NCBI GenBank assembly: GCA_036940085.1
Contig: JALLBK010000448.1
Coordinates: 1 to 12,731 of the forward strand
Reading direction: 5' to 3'
Length of the DNA stretch: 12,731 nt
DNA from: Discostella pseudostelligera
Taxonomy: Eukaryota > Bacillariophyta > Thalassiosirophyceae > Thalassiosirales > Thalassiosiraceae
Positions within the stretch are counted from its first letter, which is position 1. Each line of letters begins with the position of its first letter. Made by a program: the position numbers and the translations under genes. The notes beneath the pieces are model-generated. The model had not been told where the DNA came from. It ran no database searches and was given only the letters and a program-made list of their open reading frames with translations. Of this stretch, positions 1 to 8,900 are shown one piece after another.

Positions 1-8
1 AAGTAAAA

Positions 9-2217
9 TCAGAAACAATTAATTGGTTTTAGTTCCAATATTAGCTTGTGTGAGGTTGAGGCAGATGTAACTGCCTTTGCCAAATTATTCAACTTTCCAT
101 GGCTGGTATCCCATCGATCCACAAAGGAGCCGGAGAGAGACGAATTGTTTTGCTCTGCAGGTGCTGACGTCTGATGACACAATAGACCGATGGACTCGTC
201 CAACACGTAATCCTTGAATACAAAAATTGTTCCAGCTTGCCCATCAAAACTTGGGAAGAGCGATATCTCAAAAGGCACCGTTGAAGGCTCATTGGAGTTG
301 AAGGAGCCAAAGCTGCCAATGCCAGCGACGGTTCCTCCTCTCCTTAGGTGCAAATGTCAGCCGTGTCATGTCGGCTGGGAGGGGCAAATTTACCCCTGAA
401 ATGTCGAATGTTGTGACATGTCGGCGACATGTCGACACATTTAGCAAAAATATCATTGCTAAACGTATATCTACCTACAGACATACTGTGTCCTACATGA
501 AGAGTAGGTACGGTAAGTTGATTTTGTCTCCAGTCTTCATTTCTATAGAGTGAGACTCAAGTGAAACCTCAATCCGAACCCCACTTTTCAACTTGGCGCA
601 AAATAAAACAACGTGATTGCCATTTCCCGCTTTGCAATCACTACAATGGAACGTCTCTGCACGGAACCAACATGCCATTGCAAAATCATACTTGAACGGC
701 CAAGGCATTGGAAAAGTAGATCCAATCCCACCTGATAGCCCGCCATTACCAAATGAGAAAAAGGATAGTGGTCCAGCTTTGTCAAGCACTTCGTTACATT
801 GGATAGAGTATTCGGCTGCATAGTGAAGGGCACAAAGGATATGGAGATGAGAAAGGTTGAGGATTTGGCATCTAGGATTCTTTTGTGAAGCATCTTTGAT
901 CAGGACCAAGAGTAATCGAAGATTTTTTATGGACACTCGAGTAGCACAGATAATTCCCATAAGATGGGCTACTGGCCCCAATAACAAATATTGACCAACA
1001 TAATCGCCTTCGTTGTGCTTCAAACAATTGTCCAAAATGGCATGATATGCACGTATGAATATTCCTAGCATTTTGTCATCATCCGCTTTGTATGTCGATA
1101 GTGAACCTTCCTCGTTTTCTTCGGCGCTCCTACTACTGATGTCATCGTTTAACAGTGCCTCCTCTTCCTCTTTGCACAGCTTTATGTTGTCTGCAACAAA
1201 ATTCCAGTGCCTTGATCGTCATTTTGGATTTGTAGAACGTATTAATTCATCTGCCCATGCTGGGTTGGAGCAGAACCGTATCACCGAATACAATGGAGCT
1301 GACTTCTTCTTCTTCCACTTGCCGAACAACCATGCCTCGAATACCTTGCCAGTATTAAAAGAACTACCGCTGGGCTGAGGAAAGGATGCATGTGAATATG
1401 AGGATGCTGCTGTATCGCGGTGGTTTTGAACTTTCTGATCATTCAAGGAATAGGAGGAAGTTCATTCCCTTCCACTGATGATTGACAATTTTCGAACAAG
1501 ATCGTAGCTATCATCGTCGTCTGAAGTTGTGCCCCCATCCCCTCCCAACTTATGCTCCTTGATACCGTCAGATGACTCATCTCCCTGACTATTGTTCATA
1601 CTGTACTCTAGAGAGCTCCAACCAAACAAGCATTCCTCATCATATTCTGCATCCCCCTCTGACACCAGCAATCTCGTTAATATCCGAAAAAATGACAATT
1701 GAAATTCCAAGGGAAGCTTCAGCAGACATGATTTTGGATTGCTTCATAGGAGATTGATGACGAATTGGGCCGAATTGGATGATGTATGCATTAGTGCCTC
1801 TTTGGGAAGTGGCTGCTGGATACAATTTTCTACAATTGAACCCTTACTCCCCCGCATGGTCTGGGGAGACGACACCCGCTGCTGCTCCAAGAGGAAAATA
1901 AATGCAATGCTTTCGATCGATGGAGGTGGGTGACAAAAGTTGGAGAAGAGAGAGTGCAGTATTGCGATTTGTTGGTATGTTTCTTCATCATCGAGCGGCA
2001 GCAGAGGTACTAGCAGTTGACGTGATGACTTTGACTTGCCTCCTTCACTTTCATTGTCATGTGGACGACAATTATTATTATCTTTTCGACTTCTAGCCAC
2101 CAATAAATTCTCCAGCGCCTCTTCACTTCGTTGAATGCAGCTGTAATCGGGCAACAGACCAAATTTGAGCAGAATTGCCTTGGCAGAATTGCTAGTTGCT
2201 TGCATTGTCAACTGCAT
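9..2217 (-). pseudogene. BEACH-family (neurobeachin/ALFY/LYST-like) protein, N-terminal part, interrupted by in-frame TGAs; gene continues off the left edge
   Basis: On the minus strand one frame runs from an ATG at 2217 to a TAG at 495-493, about 575 codons, broken only by three TGA codons at 1746-1744, 1464-1462 and 1221-1219. The translation is coherent across them: helical armadillo-like sequence (FRILTRLLVSEGDAEYDEE at about 1690-1630; SRHWNFVADNIKLC at about 1218-1175), then a linker (GPLSFFSFGNGG) leading into a concanavalin-like fold (PMPWPFKYDFAMACWFRAETF at about 715-655). That arrangement is typical of the region upstream of the PH-BEACH-WD40 module in neurobeachin/ALFY-type scaffolds of membrane traffic and autophagy. 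The end of the concanavalin-like domain (DGQAGTIFVFKDYVLDESIG) lies in another frame at about 340-9, ending at a fourth TGA (11-9). The usual central strand with a Trp-His and a 'VDG' motif is missing between the two parts. An upstream in-frame TGA at about 2226 precedes the chosen ATG. Family assignment is by motif; a pseudogene or a recoded gene are both possible. Confidence 0.6.
355..492. other. Non-BEACH insert or degenerate intron with GACATGTCG repeats inside the concanavalin-like domain
   Basis: This 138-bp stretch separates the two recognisable parts of the BEACH-type concanavalin-like domain, which lie in different frames on either side. It contains CATGTCGGC twice (367-375 and 417-425), and the self-complementary octamer GACATGTC twice within 20 bp (about 416-434). 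On the minus strand a GT-AG intron could be drawn, for example a GTAGGT donor near 470-460 and an AG near 340. Such an intron would not restore the missing central strands of the domain. It could be a small mobile-element footprint, a degenerate intron, or diverged coding sequence; none can be confirmed here. Confidence 0.3.
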
Positions 2218-2614
2218 CGCATATCATCTGCGTTGGGGGGACAATATCGCTGAAGGTACCATCGACCATCATCGACGTATCAGTACCATGCACGGCCACA
2301 GGCCATAGCCAGTATGGTATCTGCCAGTATCTTCATCTTCTGCTTCTATCATCTCTGGTAGGAGTTGATACGAAGTGGTGGAAGGTGGTAGATATCAAAA
2401 GTCTCCCGTGTTGGTGGTGCAGGTATCGTCGGTGTGCTAAGTATCAAATCTAAATTTCACAATCCCCTTTAAGTATCTTTCAAATTTTAATTTGACAAAA
2501 AGACAAAAAGGAAAAAGGCAGCAAAGAAGATGCCGTCGCCGTCGTCGACGTCCGAAAGTGTGTAGTAGCAGTAGATCTAGCAGATGTGCCTGCCTTCCAC
2601 CCACGAAAGATTAA
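2218..2614. promoter_or_regulatory. Divergent intergenic region with clustered GTATC pentamers
   Basis: About 400 bp lie between the 5' ends of the minus-strand BEACH-type gene and the plus-strand gene starting at 2615, so this is probably a shared promoter region. GTATC occurs at 2277, 2317, 2327, 2423, 2441 and 2473 and its complement GATAC at 2367: seven copies in about 200 bp, where fewer than one would be expected by chance. No TATA box or other known site is clear. The role of the pentamer is inferred only from its density and position. Confidence 0.35.
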
Positions 2615-3204
2615 ATGAATCGAGCTATTCCCTTTGCCCAAACGGCAGCATCCCGCTCCTTTTACTGCCGCTGCCGCCCCTCGCCCTCGCCCACTAGAGT
2701 ACTTCTGCTTCCTGCAACGGCGGTGCCGCCACCGTCTCAGTCTCATCAACTGCAACTCTGTAGATATGTGCACTACCCCCCCGCGCGCTCCATCTCCACC
2801 ACGCCCACTCTTCAACTAGCACTCCCGGCAGCAAACATAAAGAAGGCTGCGTCCGAAACACCCAAAGCCTCTCAAAAGAAAGTCAACACGGAAAAGAAAG
2901 GCCCATCGGCATCCAAACTTGAAAAATAAGTATCTTATTGAAGCCTTACTCATCAAGGCCTACGATGCCCCCTCATTAATTCCATCCATACCCTCAGTGG
3001 AGGAGGCAGATTGACGATATGAAGTGGGACGGAATTATGTCATTGGTTCATTCGAACACATAATGAAATGTATCATGATTTGGCGGTGAGGATACGTATG
3101 AAATGATATGCTTTGCAATTGTTGCCACCGGAGAAGTATGATTTGGGCGATGTTACAATTCCTGCAACTGCTTCACCTGCTGCTGCTACTTCCACTGATG
3201 ATGA

Positions 3205-3237
<33 letters not shown>

Positions 3238-3426
3238 GAGTCAGAGTAGCACTCCAAATCAAAATGCGTCTACGCTCAATGGAAGTCTGCGGCATACGAA
3301 CTCAATCCCAATAGGGGTCCACCGGACCATCGACATGCGCCCATGTACATACCGCCCATTGAGGGATTTGATATTAATATGTATGCCGATCAGGAAGATG
3401 AGGATAAGTATCATAGAGAGAAGTGA
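2615..3426 (+). pseudogene. Broken gene for a small protein with a mitochondrial-type presequence; family not named
   Basis: The frame opens at ATG 2615 with an Arg/Ser-rich, acid-poor N-terminus (MNRAIPFAQTAASRSFYCR...; RYVHYPPARSISTTP), as in mitochondrial targeting peptides. A TAA at 2927-2929 closes this frame, but the next frame continues coherently (KYLIEALLIKAYDAP), then a TGA at 3012-3014, then RYEVGRNYVIGSFEH. Near 3057-3062 the frame changes again (HNEMYHDLAVRIRMK), a second TGA follows at 3104-3106, then YALQLLPPEKYDLGD and a (GAT)9(GGT)4 run. A third frame change between about 3240 and 3290 leads to AYELNPNRGPPDHR and a C-terminal-looking PPIEGFDINMY before tandem TGA codons at 3424-3429. 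The order of motifs suggests one ancestral gene of about 270 codons with three indels. The frame changes abut short A-runs and microsatellite DNA, so assembly error is an alternative to true decay. I do not recognise the family with certainty. Confidence 0.45.
3197..3235. repeat. (GAT)9(GGT)4 trinucleotide microsatellite
   Basis: Nine perfect GAT units at 3197-3223 are followed by four GGT units at 3224-3235. In the local frame they encode poly-Asp followed by poly-Gly. The run lies within the broken gene just upstream of its third frame change, so slippage here may have caused or be associated with that shift. Confidence 0.9.
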
Positions 3427-4115
3427 TGATATATCGGCGTGGATGACGGAGGGGGGGGGGGGGTGATAACATTTGACGACGACAACGATGGTGATGGTTT
3501 AGTTTGTTTGGAGGTGAGGAAGAGACATCAAAAGCGAATTGGAGACGGAAGTATTTCACCGCTGCTGAGAAGGATAGAAACAGATAATGACGTAATAATC
3601 TGACACAAAACCAGCGATGTTGCACCAACCATGAGCGCCGCTGCCGCCCCCTACGGAGAACCTCCAAAGCAATTACGGCAGATTACGGCCACGGTATTAC
3701 ACCCAGAGGCAGATAATTGCCTACATTTTTCTTATATGCCGCTGCGATGTTTTTCTCCCGCTGATTCTCCGTCGACGGGCCTAATACTGAAATGGTGGTG
3801 CTCATTTCTGTGCAAAGACAACCATCGTTTTTGGGTTTGGGACGAGAGGGGAGAACATAGTTATGGTGGAAATATTACCTGAGATAGTCAACGATCGGTA
3901 CTCACCAATTATGCTGGTGTCGTTGCTGGGCTTGGTTGATTCCTTGGTTGGTGGTCCGCAGCCGGAATTCATGTTTGGCTATGAAATGTGCCAATGCCTA
4001 TGGAATCGACGCGTTCAGGTCGATGGTAAGAGGAGGGAGATAACCGCCACAGAAAATGGTGGAACCGAGGGGATTGGTTCTGGTAGTAAGTTGGGTTCGC
4101 GATCTGTGATATGAG
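3427..4115 (+). other. Anonymous stretch, open in one frame except for TGA codons; possible coding remnant
   Basis: In the same frame as the end of the preceding broken gene, the plus strand stays free of TAA and TAG from 3250 to a TAA at 4027-4029. Only TGAs interrupt it, at 3424, 3427, 3601, 3880, 3937 and 3982. The translation includes SAAAAPYGEPPKQLRQ (from 3634), a Trp-rich piece (HRFWVWDERGEHSYGG, about 3823-3870) and a hydrophobic piece (NYAGVVAGLG then FLGWWSAAGIHVW, about 3907-3978). A different frame at about 3990-4041 reads ANAYGIDAFRSMVRGG, which also looks protein-like. I cannot assign a family. It may be decayed coding DNA or simply a TGA-rich open frame. Confidence 0.25.
3440..3604 (+). 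repeat. Dispersed direct repeat, copy 1
   Basis: The core at about 3464-3555 (starting GATAACATTTGACGACGAC) matches the copy at about 5749-5841 with roughly five differences in about 91 bases. Similarity continues more weakly to about 3604 (GAGAAGGATAGAAACAG against GAGAAAGATAGAAGCAG), with an insertion in the other copy. A 13-base G homopolymer (3451-3463) replaces the G/T-rich lead-in of copy 2. Both copies can be read as DDDNDGDG-VCLEVRKRHQKR, but the differences include amino-acid changes, so a protein-coding role is not established. Confidence 0.85.
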
Positions 4116-4355
4116 TGGGTAAGGAAAATTGCAGTCATCGGCGGTTTCCCTGAAGAGTCAGTGGGCACTTGCAACAACCAACTAGCGCTACAACAGCTTT
4201 AAATCAGTAGGAGTAATTTCTTAAAATATACTCAGCGACAATCAATTCAATCCAATTACATTCAGTCCTCTCATAACCGATAGGACAATTATGTTTCATA
4301 ACAGTAGCCAACCCCTTGCCCCTGCTCCTACCATTGACCAAAGAAGTTGTTACTT
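4116..4355. other. Intergenic, no feature seen
   Basis: This AT-rich stretch follows the anonymous remnant and precedes the 3' end of the minus-strand methyltransferase gene. It presumably contains the 3' untranslated region of that gene. No ORF, repeat or RNA gene could be supported. Confidence 0.5.
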
Positions 4356-5522
4356 CTATCCAGAGTACTCCCACGGCTTCGTATCATACTCATACAGCTC
4401 AGGACTAACAAAGACATCCGATCCTGCAATGCTTAGAAACAGACAATAATGGTCATCACCAGTCCTTCCATTCCTCTCACACAAACGCTTATTACTATCC
4501 TGCTGGTCCAAGCGCGAAGGCACTCTCTTCAAATCGCTCTTGGATTCAATCAATGCGCGGACGGCTTCGACCTTGGAATTATCGGTATGCACACCACCCT
4601 GCTGATTTTCAAGAAAATCAGCCTCAACAATGAGGACATCAATCTTAACCTTGTCAAAGTCAAAAGTCTCCAGCACCTTCAGTTCTGCACCCTCCACATC
4701 CAATGAGAAGAAATTGATCCTTGTAACACCATGCTCTTCCAACATGGCACTAAGTGGTCGACAGAGAACTTCTACTCCATGCCCTCCTCCATCCTCCTTG
4801 TCCTCTCCCCGCGTGGCCAAATCATAGGCAGTCCCCTCTCCAATGGACATGCGTATAGTCGAATATTCATCACCATCATCAACACTACAAACCCCCTCGG
4901 GGATCACCACGGCACATGGTCGATTTTCAAAAAGTAATTTGGTATTATCCGGCTGTGCCTCAATCAGTATGCCATCCCACCCCACACAATTTTCGTATAA
5001 TAGAGTATTACTAAACGTCACACCATCGAGACCACCCATCTCCACGAATATACCACCCTCACCACCAGCACCACCATGGCCATTCCCAAGTCCAAGACGT
5101 GCCAATGGACTGTTTCCCGAGAAGAATCGTTCAAAGATAACTGCATCTTCTACATTCTGTCCCGAGTTAATGCCCGACCAACCAAGTGTGCAATTGTGAG
5201 GATACTCCATAGTACCCTTGAGGCTGAAGGGCTTGGAACGCGGATGACGGCATTTTCCCCCTACGCCAATGGATTTCTTCTTGGTGCTAGAAAAATGTGA
5301 GGGCAATTTATTATTATTATTAGTAGTAGTAGTCACATTTTCCGGCTTCTTGCCTTGGGACAACTCAGATCCCTGCTGCTGGTGCTGTGTGAAGATGATG
5401 AAGCGAAGGAGGAGGAATAGAGACAGGAATGGTAGGAGAACGCAGCGAACGTTAGAACAACTTCTTCTTTTTGGTGGAGGCCGTCGCCCCCACTGTGCTG
5501 CTGCCATTCCCTTCATCATCAT
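4356..5522 (-). CDS. FkbM-family SAM-dependent methyltransferase with N-terminal membrane anchor
   Basis: An intact 388-codon, intron-free gene ending in TAG. The start is firm: the codon directly before the ATG triplet run (MMMKGM) is an in-frame TAA. Residues 1-25 are basic, residues about 26-44 form a hydrophobic segment (RCVLLPFLSLFLLLRFIIF), and a low-complexity Gln/Asn/Thr/Lys stem follows. This is the layout of a type II Golgi/ER membrane protein with a lumenal catalytic domain. The fold matches FkbM methyltransferases: a SAM-binding strand-loop (GGIFVEMGGLDGVTFSNT, about 152-169), then an acidic second strand (GWDGILIEAQPDN), and a later core strand FFSLDVEGAEL (about 270-280) followed by DVLIVEAD. 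Family members usually O-methylate sugars or other small metabolites; the substrate here is unknown. The C-terminus contains a Cys pair (LCERN, HYCLFL) that might form a disulfide. Neighbours give no pathway clue. Confidence 0.85.
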   Translation of the reverse strand: MMMKGMAAAQWGRRPPPKRRSCSNVRCVLLPFLSLFLLLRFIIFTQHQQQGSELSQGKKPENVTTTTNNNNKLPSHFSSTKKKSIGVGGKCRHPRSKPFSLKGTMEYPHNCTLGWSGINSGQNVEDAVIFERFFSGNSPLARLGLGNGHGGAGGEGGIFVEMGGLDGVTFSNTLLYENCVGWDGILIEAQPDNTKLLFENRPCAVVIPEGVCSVDDGDEYSTIRMSIGEGTAYDLATRGEDKEDGGGHGVEVLCRPLSAMLEEHGVTRINFFSLDVEGAELKVLETFDFDKVKIDVLIVEADFLENQQGGVHTDNSKVEAVRALIESKSDLKRVPSRLDQQDSNKRLCERNGRTGDDHYCLFLSIAGSDVFVSPELYEYDTKPWEYSG

Positions 5523-5540
5523 TTAAATTGATGTGCCAAC

Positions 5541-5612
5541 GATGAGAATGATGAGGATGATGAGGGTGATTAGGATGATGAGGATGATGAGGATGATTAG
5601 GATGATTAGGAA
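5541..5612. repeat. Imperfect (GATGAG/GATTAG) microsatellite
   Basis: Hexamer units GATGAG, GATGAT and GATTAG alternate from about 5541 to 5612, immediately upstream of the methyltransferase start codon (the gene is on the minus strand, ATG at 5522). The repeat would therefore lie in the 5' untranslated region or core promoter of that gene. Confidence 0.85.
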
Positions 5613-5730
5613 ATGCCTTTTATTGTTATTGTGCCTATTGGGAGAGATTGTGATTGGAGGAGGGCAATGGCAATGGCATTGGTGCAGGTAGGAGGGTGCA
5701 GGCTCGGTTTGGCAAGCGCTCTCTNTGAAT

Positions 5731-5900
5731 GATGGGGGTGGTGGTGGTGATGACATTTGACGATGACAACGATGGTGATGGTTTCGTTTGTTTGGAGGTG
5801 AGGAAGAGACATCAAAAGCGATTTGGAGACGGAAATATTTCTACGTCATATTAGTAAGCTCTAGAGAAAGATAGAAGCAGTTGGTGATGTCATCTGTTTA
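5731..5900 (+). repeat. Dispersed direct repeat, copy 2
   Basis: Same orientation as the copy at 3440-3604. The core at about 5749-5841 is nearly identical to it, with differences such as TTTC for TTTA and GCGATTTGG for GCGAATTGG. It lies between the methyltransferase start and the TSR1 stop codon, so it overlaps the likely TSR1 3' untranslated region. An ambiguous base (N) is at 5725, just before the repeat, which may reflect assembly trouble between copies. Confidence 0.85.
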
Positions 5901-5935
5901 TCTTCTCTCTTAATTCAAACTCTTTATCCTAAACC

Positions 5936-8900
5936 CTACAAGACACGAAAGTCCTTCATCAGTACTCCATCCCCAGCAGTGGTACCGTCCTCTCCTGCGG
6001 CACCATTACCCACCATCTTCGACACTGGAGCAAACTTGGGAAAGATACGCTTGTACAGTGGCAGACATACTGTATCATGTTGTTTGATGGGGGCATTGAA
6101 GAGACATTTCATCACACCATGATCGCCCACGCTTTGGATGATGTTGCCCTGTAGGCCGTGCTTCGTGGTAATACCCGCGGGCATGAACCACTATAGAAAA
6201 AGAGAATATGGATTTGAAATGAGACAAAGTAGGTATAAGATGACAAGAAAACGAAACAGGTGAATCCATTCTCTTCCTTACCTTGACATCCTCGGGATTG
6301 TAAAACATATACTTGACCGTGGCATGCCTCTTGTGCACCCTCGTCGGATATCCAGTCAAGACGATCCTTTTCAATACGATACGATCGGCATCGGCACCAA
6401 GTATTGATCCCTGGGCCAAGAACTCTCTTTTGATACCACCAACACCACCACCTTCACTCACTGAGTTAGTACCATCTTGTTGCTGCCCCCCAACTCTAGC
6501 CTCTCGGAACATCATCACCGGGCAGGGGGCATACGACACTGGTCCAAAGATACTCCCGGCAAAGAATGTTCCACTGCTACCACCTCCTCCCGTGGGCATG
6601 AACCGCTCGAACTTATGCTTGTCACTGTTCAAGTTATGTTGTGAGAAGATGGGACGGGATTGCCACGTACGCCATCCACATCGAAAGGTTAATACATCCT
6701 TGCTCTTCACGGGCAGAGACTCGGCGTCATGTTCGGATTTGGAAGAGTGCGCTAGACCCATGTGCAATATCGATACTTTATTCTCATGGGGTAAGAGTGA
6801 AACGGCGCAGAGGAGCGTATGTGGCGATAGATTGGCAATTGCCGCGGGTGGTACGTTCTCGAGAGTGATGGTGACGTAGGCACCCGGTGGGACGCAGGCA
6901 CGCGCCATCATTGCCTCCTCCTCCTCTTCGTCGTCGTCGGAGTCTCGTTCCTCTGCCATGTTCATACTATCATTATCATCTTCACCAGGACGCTTACTAA
7001 CATTTCGTTGCTCGACGCCGACCACACCCCACCCTCTCCTCTTCACCACCTCTTCCAAACCACGTACATCTTCCAACACATCGCGCTGTGTGGACTTAAA
7101 GGATGCAAAATGATAGATAGCACCATACGTCGTTGGCAAATTCTCCTTCGGATCCCAATAACTTTTACGAAAGGACTTCAGAGCACGATAACGTGCATAT
7201 CGATCACGTGCTGATGTTTCCTCTTCGTAGTCGACCTCGTCGGGGAATTGCAGATCCACAGAGGCATCCTTTTTACGTTGGGCTAAAAAGGCTCGTTTGG
7301 CTTCGGCATTGATTTCAGTTTCATCACCATCGTCATCGTCTCCCATGAGTGTGTCGTTCGAGCTGTACTTATTGGTCTTGTTCCCAGACTTATTGTTTAG
7401 GGCAAATGCCAATTCACCATGATCTTCCGCATCTCCTTCTCCATCTAATGCATCCAACCATGCCGACTGATAGTCGGACCAACCAGCCGGACGGGTTGTT
7501 CCAGGCTGGAACTGCTTGGTATTGTTACTGCCTGCGCCTCTGCCTCCTCTATCACCAAAACCTCCCTGACCATCCTCGTCCTCATCGTATGGATCGGCAT
7601 CAATATCATGATCTTCATCAAACCCTATAAGATTTTGTTCTCCCTCAAGAGCGTCAGGCGATGCAAACATATCGAGGGGTTCGCGTTCGTCGATGTTAGA
7701 TTCTGCCAATAGCAAATCGTTCTCTCCACTATCACCACCACGACCATCCAATTCTTCATCATTCATGATTTCGACGTTATTCTCAGCACCTTTAGTGTTG
7801 GTTTTACCATTTTTGCGATGTTTCCGTCCAGCGGCAACAATGGGAGGCAATACTAACAACTTTTGCCCCTGCTGCTGCTTCTCCTGTTCAAAAACATGCA
7901 CACCAGCCAACCGTACATCCTTAACAGAATATGTACCCAAATGCGGTATGTGTACTGGACGATTGACATTCCATAATGTGTTTCCTCGGATGTAACCCGT
8001 TAGTTTCAACTCGTGCGATACGGCATCGTATTGAACTGGGGATGGTGTCGCCATATTCATGCTTTTGTTGGTTGTGCTCATGCAGCCATCCGTGACGAGG
8101 TATGGACGAGAGGCATCAGCGACCCAATTTGGACCCGAAGCTGAAATAGTGCACAATATCCGAATAAGTGCGGCAATTGACGTGTTCATTTCATGAAACG
8201 ACTTAACTGCTGCTGATGCTGCTGTTGCAGTGGTGGGAACAGAGGCATTCCCCTCCTCGACCATAGTAGCACTATCTCCACAGCCGATATTAGGTACGAT
8301 ATCAATTTCCACAACCTTATTCCCCGCCTCACCAAACTCCGTGGCAGCAAATCGGGATACATATCGCTTCATCTCGGCACGTTTGCGCAAATACGAACGT
8401 CGAATAGATTTCATGCTCCGATGGGAAGCGTAGGACAGTCCACCACTACTGCAGGAACGAGCACGATTCTTGGACGATGGGAGGTAATCCACCATCTCCT
8501 CTACTTCATCGTCCTCCTCGTCGTCGTCGTCTTCATCCTCATCCATTATTGCATCGTCATCCTCCTTGGCATCATTGTCCACCTCGGTTTTTCTCATATC
8601 AGCAGGTGCAGTAGTAGTAGTAGAAGTAGCAGTAGAAGGAGACGAATTACTCGTAAAAGTATGCACCACCACAGTCACCGGGGTGGGCAATCCCTGCGCC
8701 TTAATCGCGGTTAATATCCGTTCTCCACGGAGACTAATGAGATCATCCAGCGCCATTTGGGACGAGGTTGTTGTACCCGTGGTAGTAGTGGTGGCAGCAT
8801 CATCGGATGCATGATTGGTAGCTCTACCATCAATATTATTGCCACTNCTACTACCACCACCATCAATAAGGAACAATACCAAATCACAAACACGACATAA

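Noticed and set aside
1462..1847. Introns as an explanation for the TGAs in the BEACH-type gene, for example a GTAAGG donor at 1847 with an AG at 1659.
   Set aside because: That intron would remove the conserved-looking FRILTRLL segment, and no comparable GT-AG pairs of plausible length span the TGAs at 1464 and 1221; all three breaks also keep the same frame.
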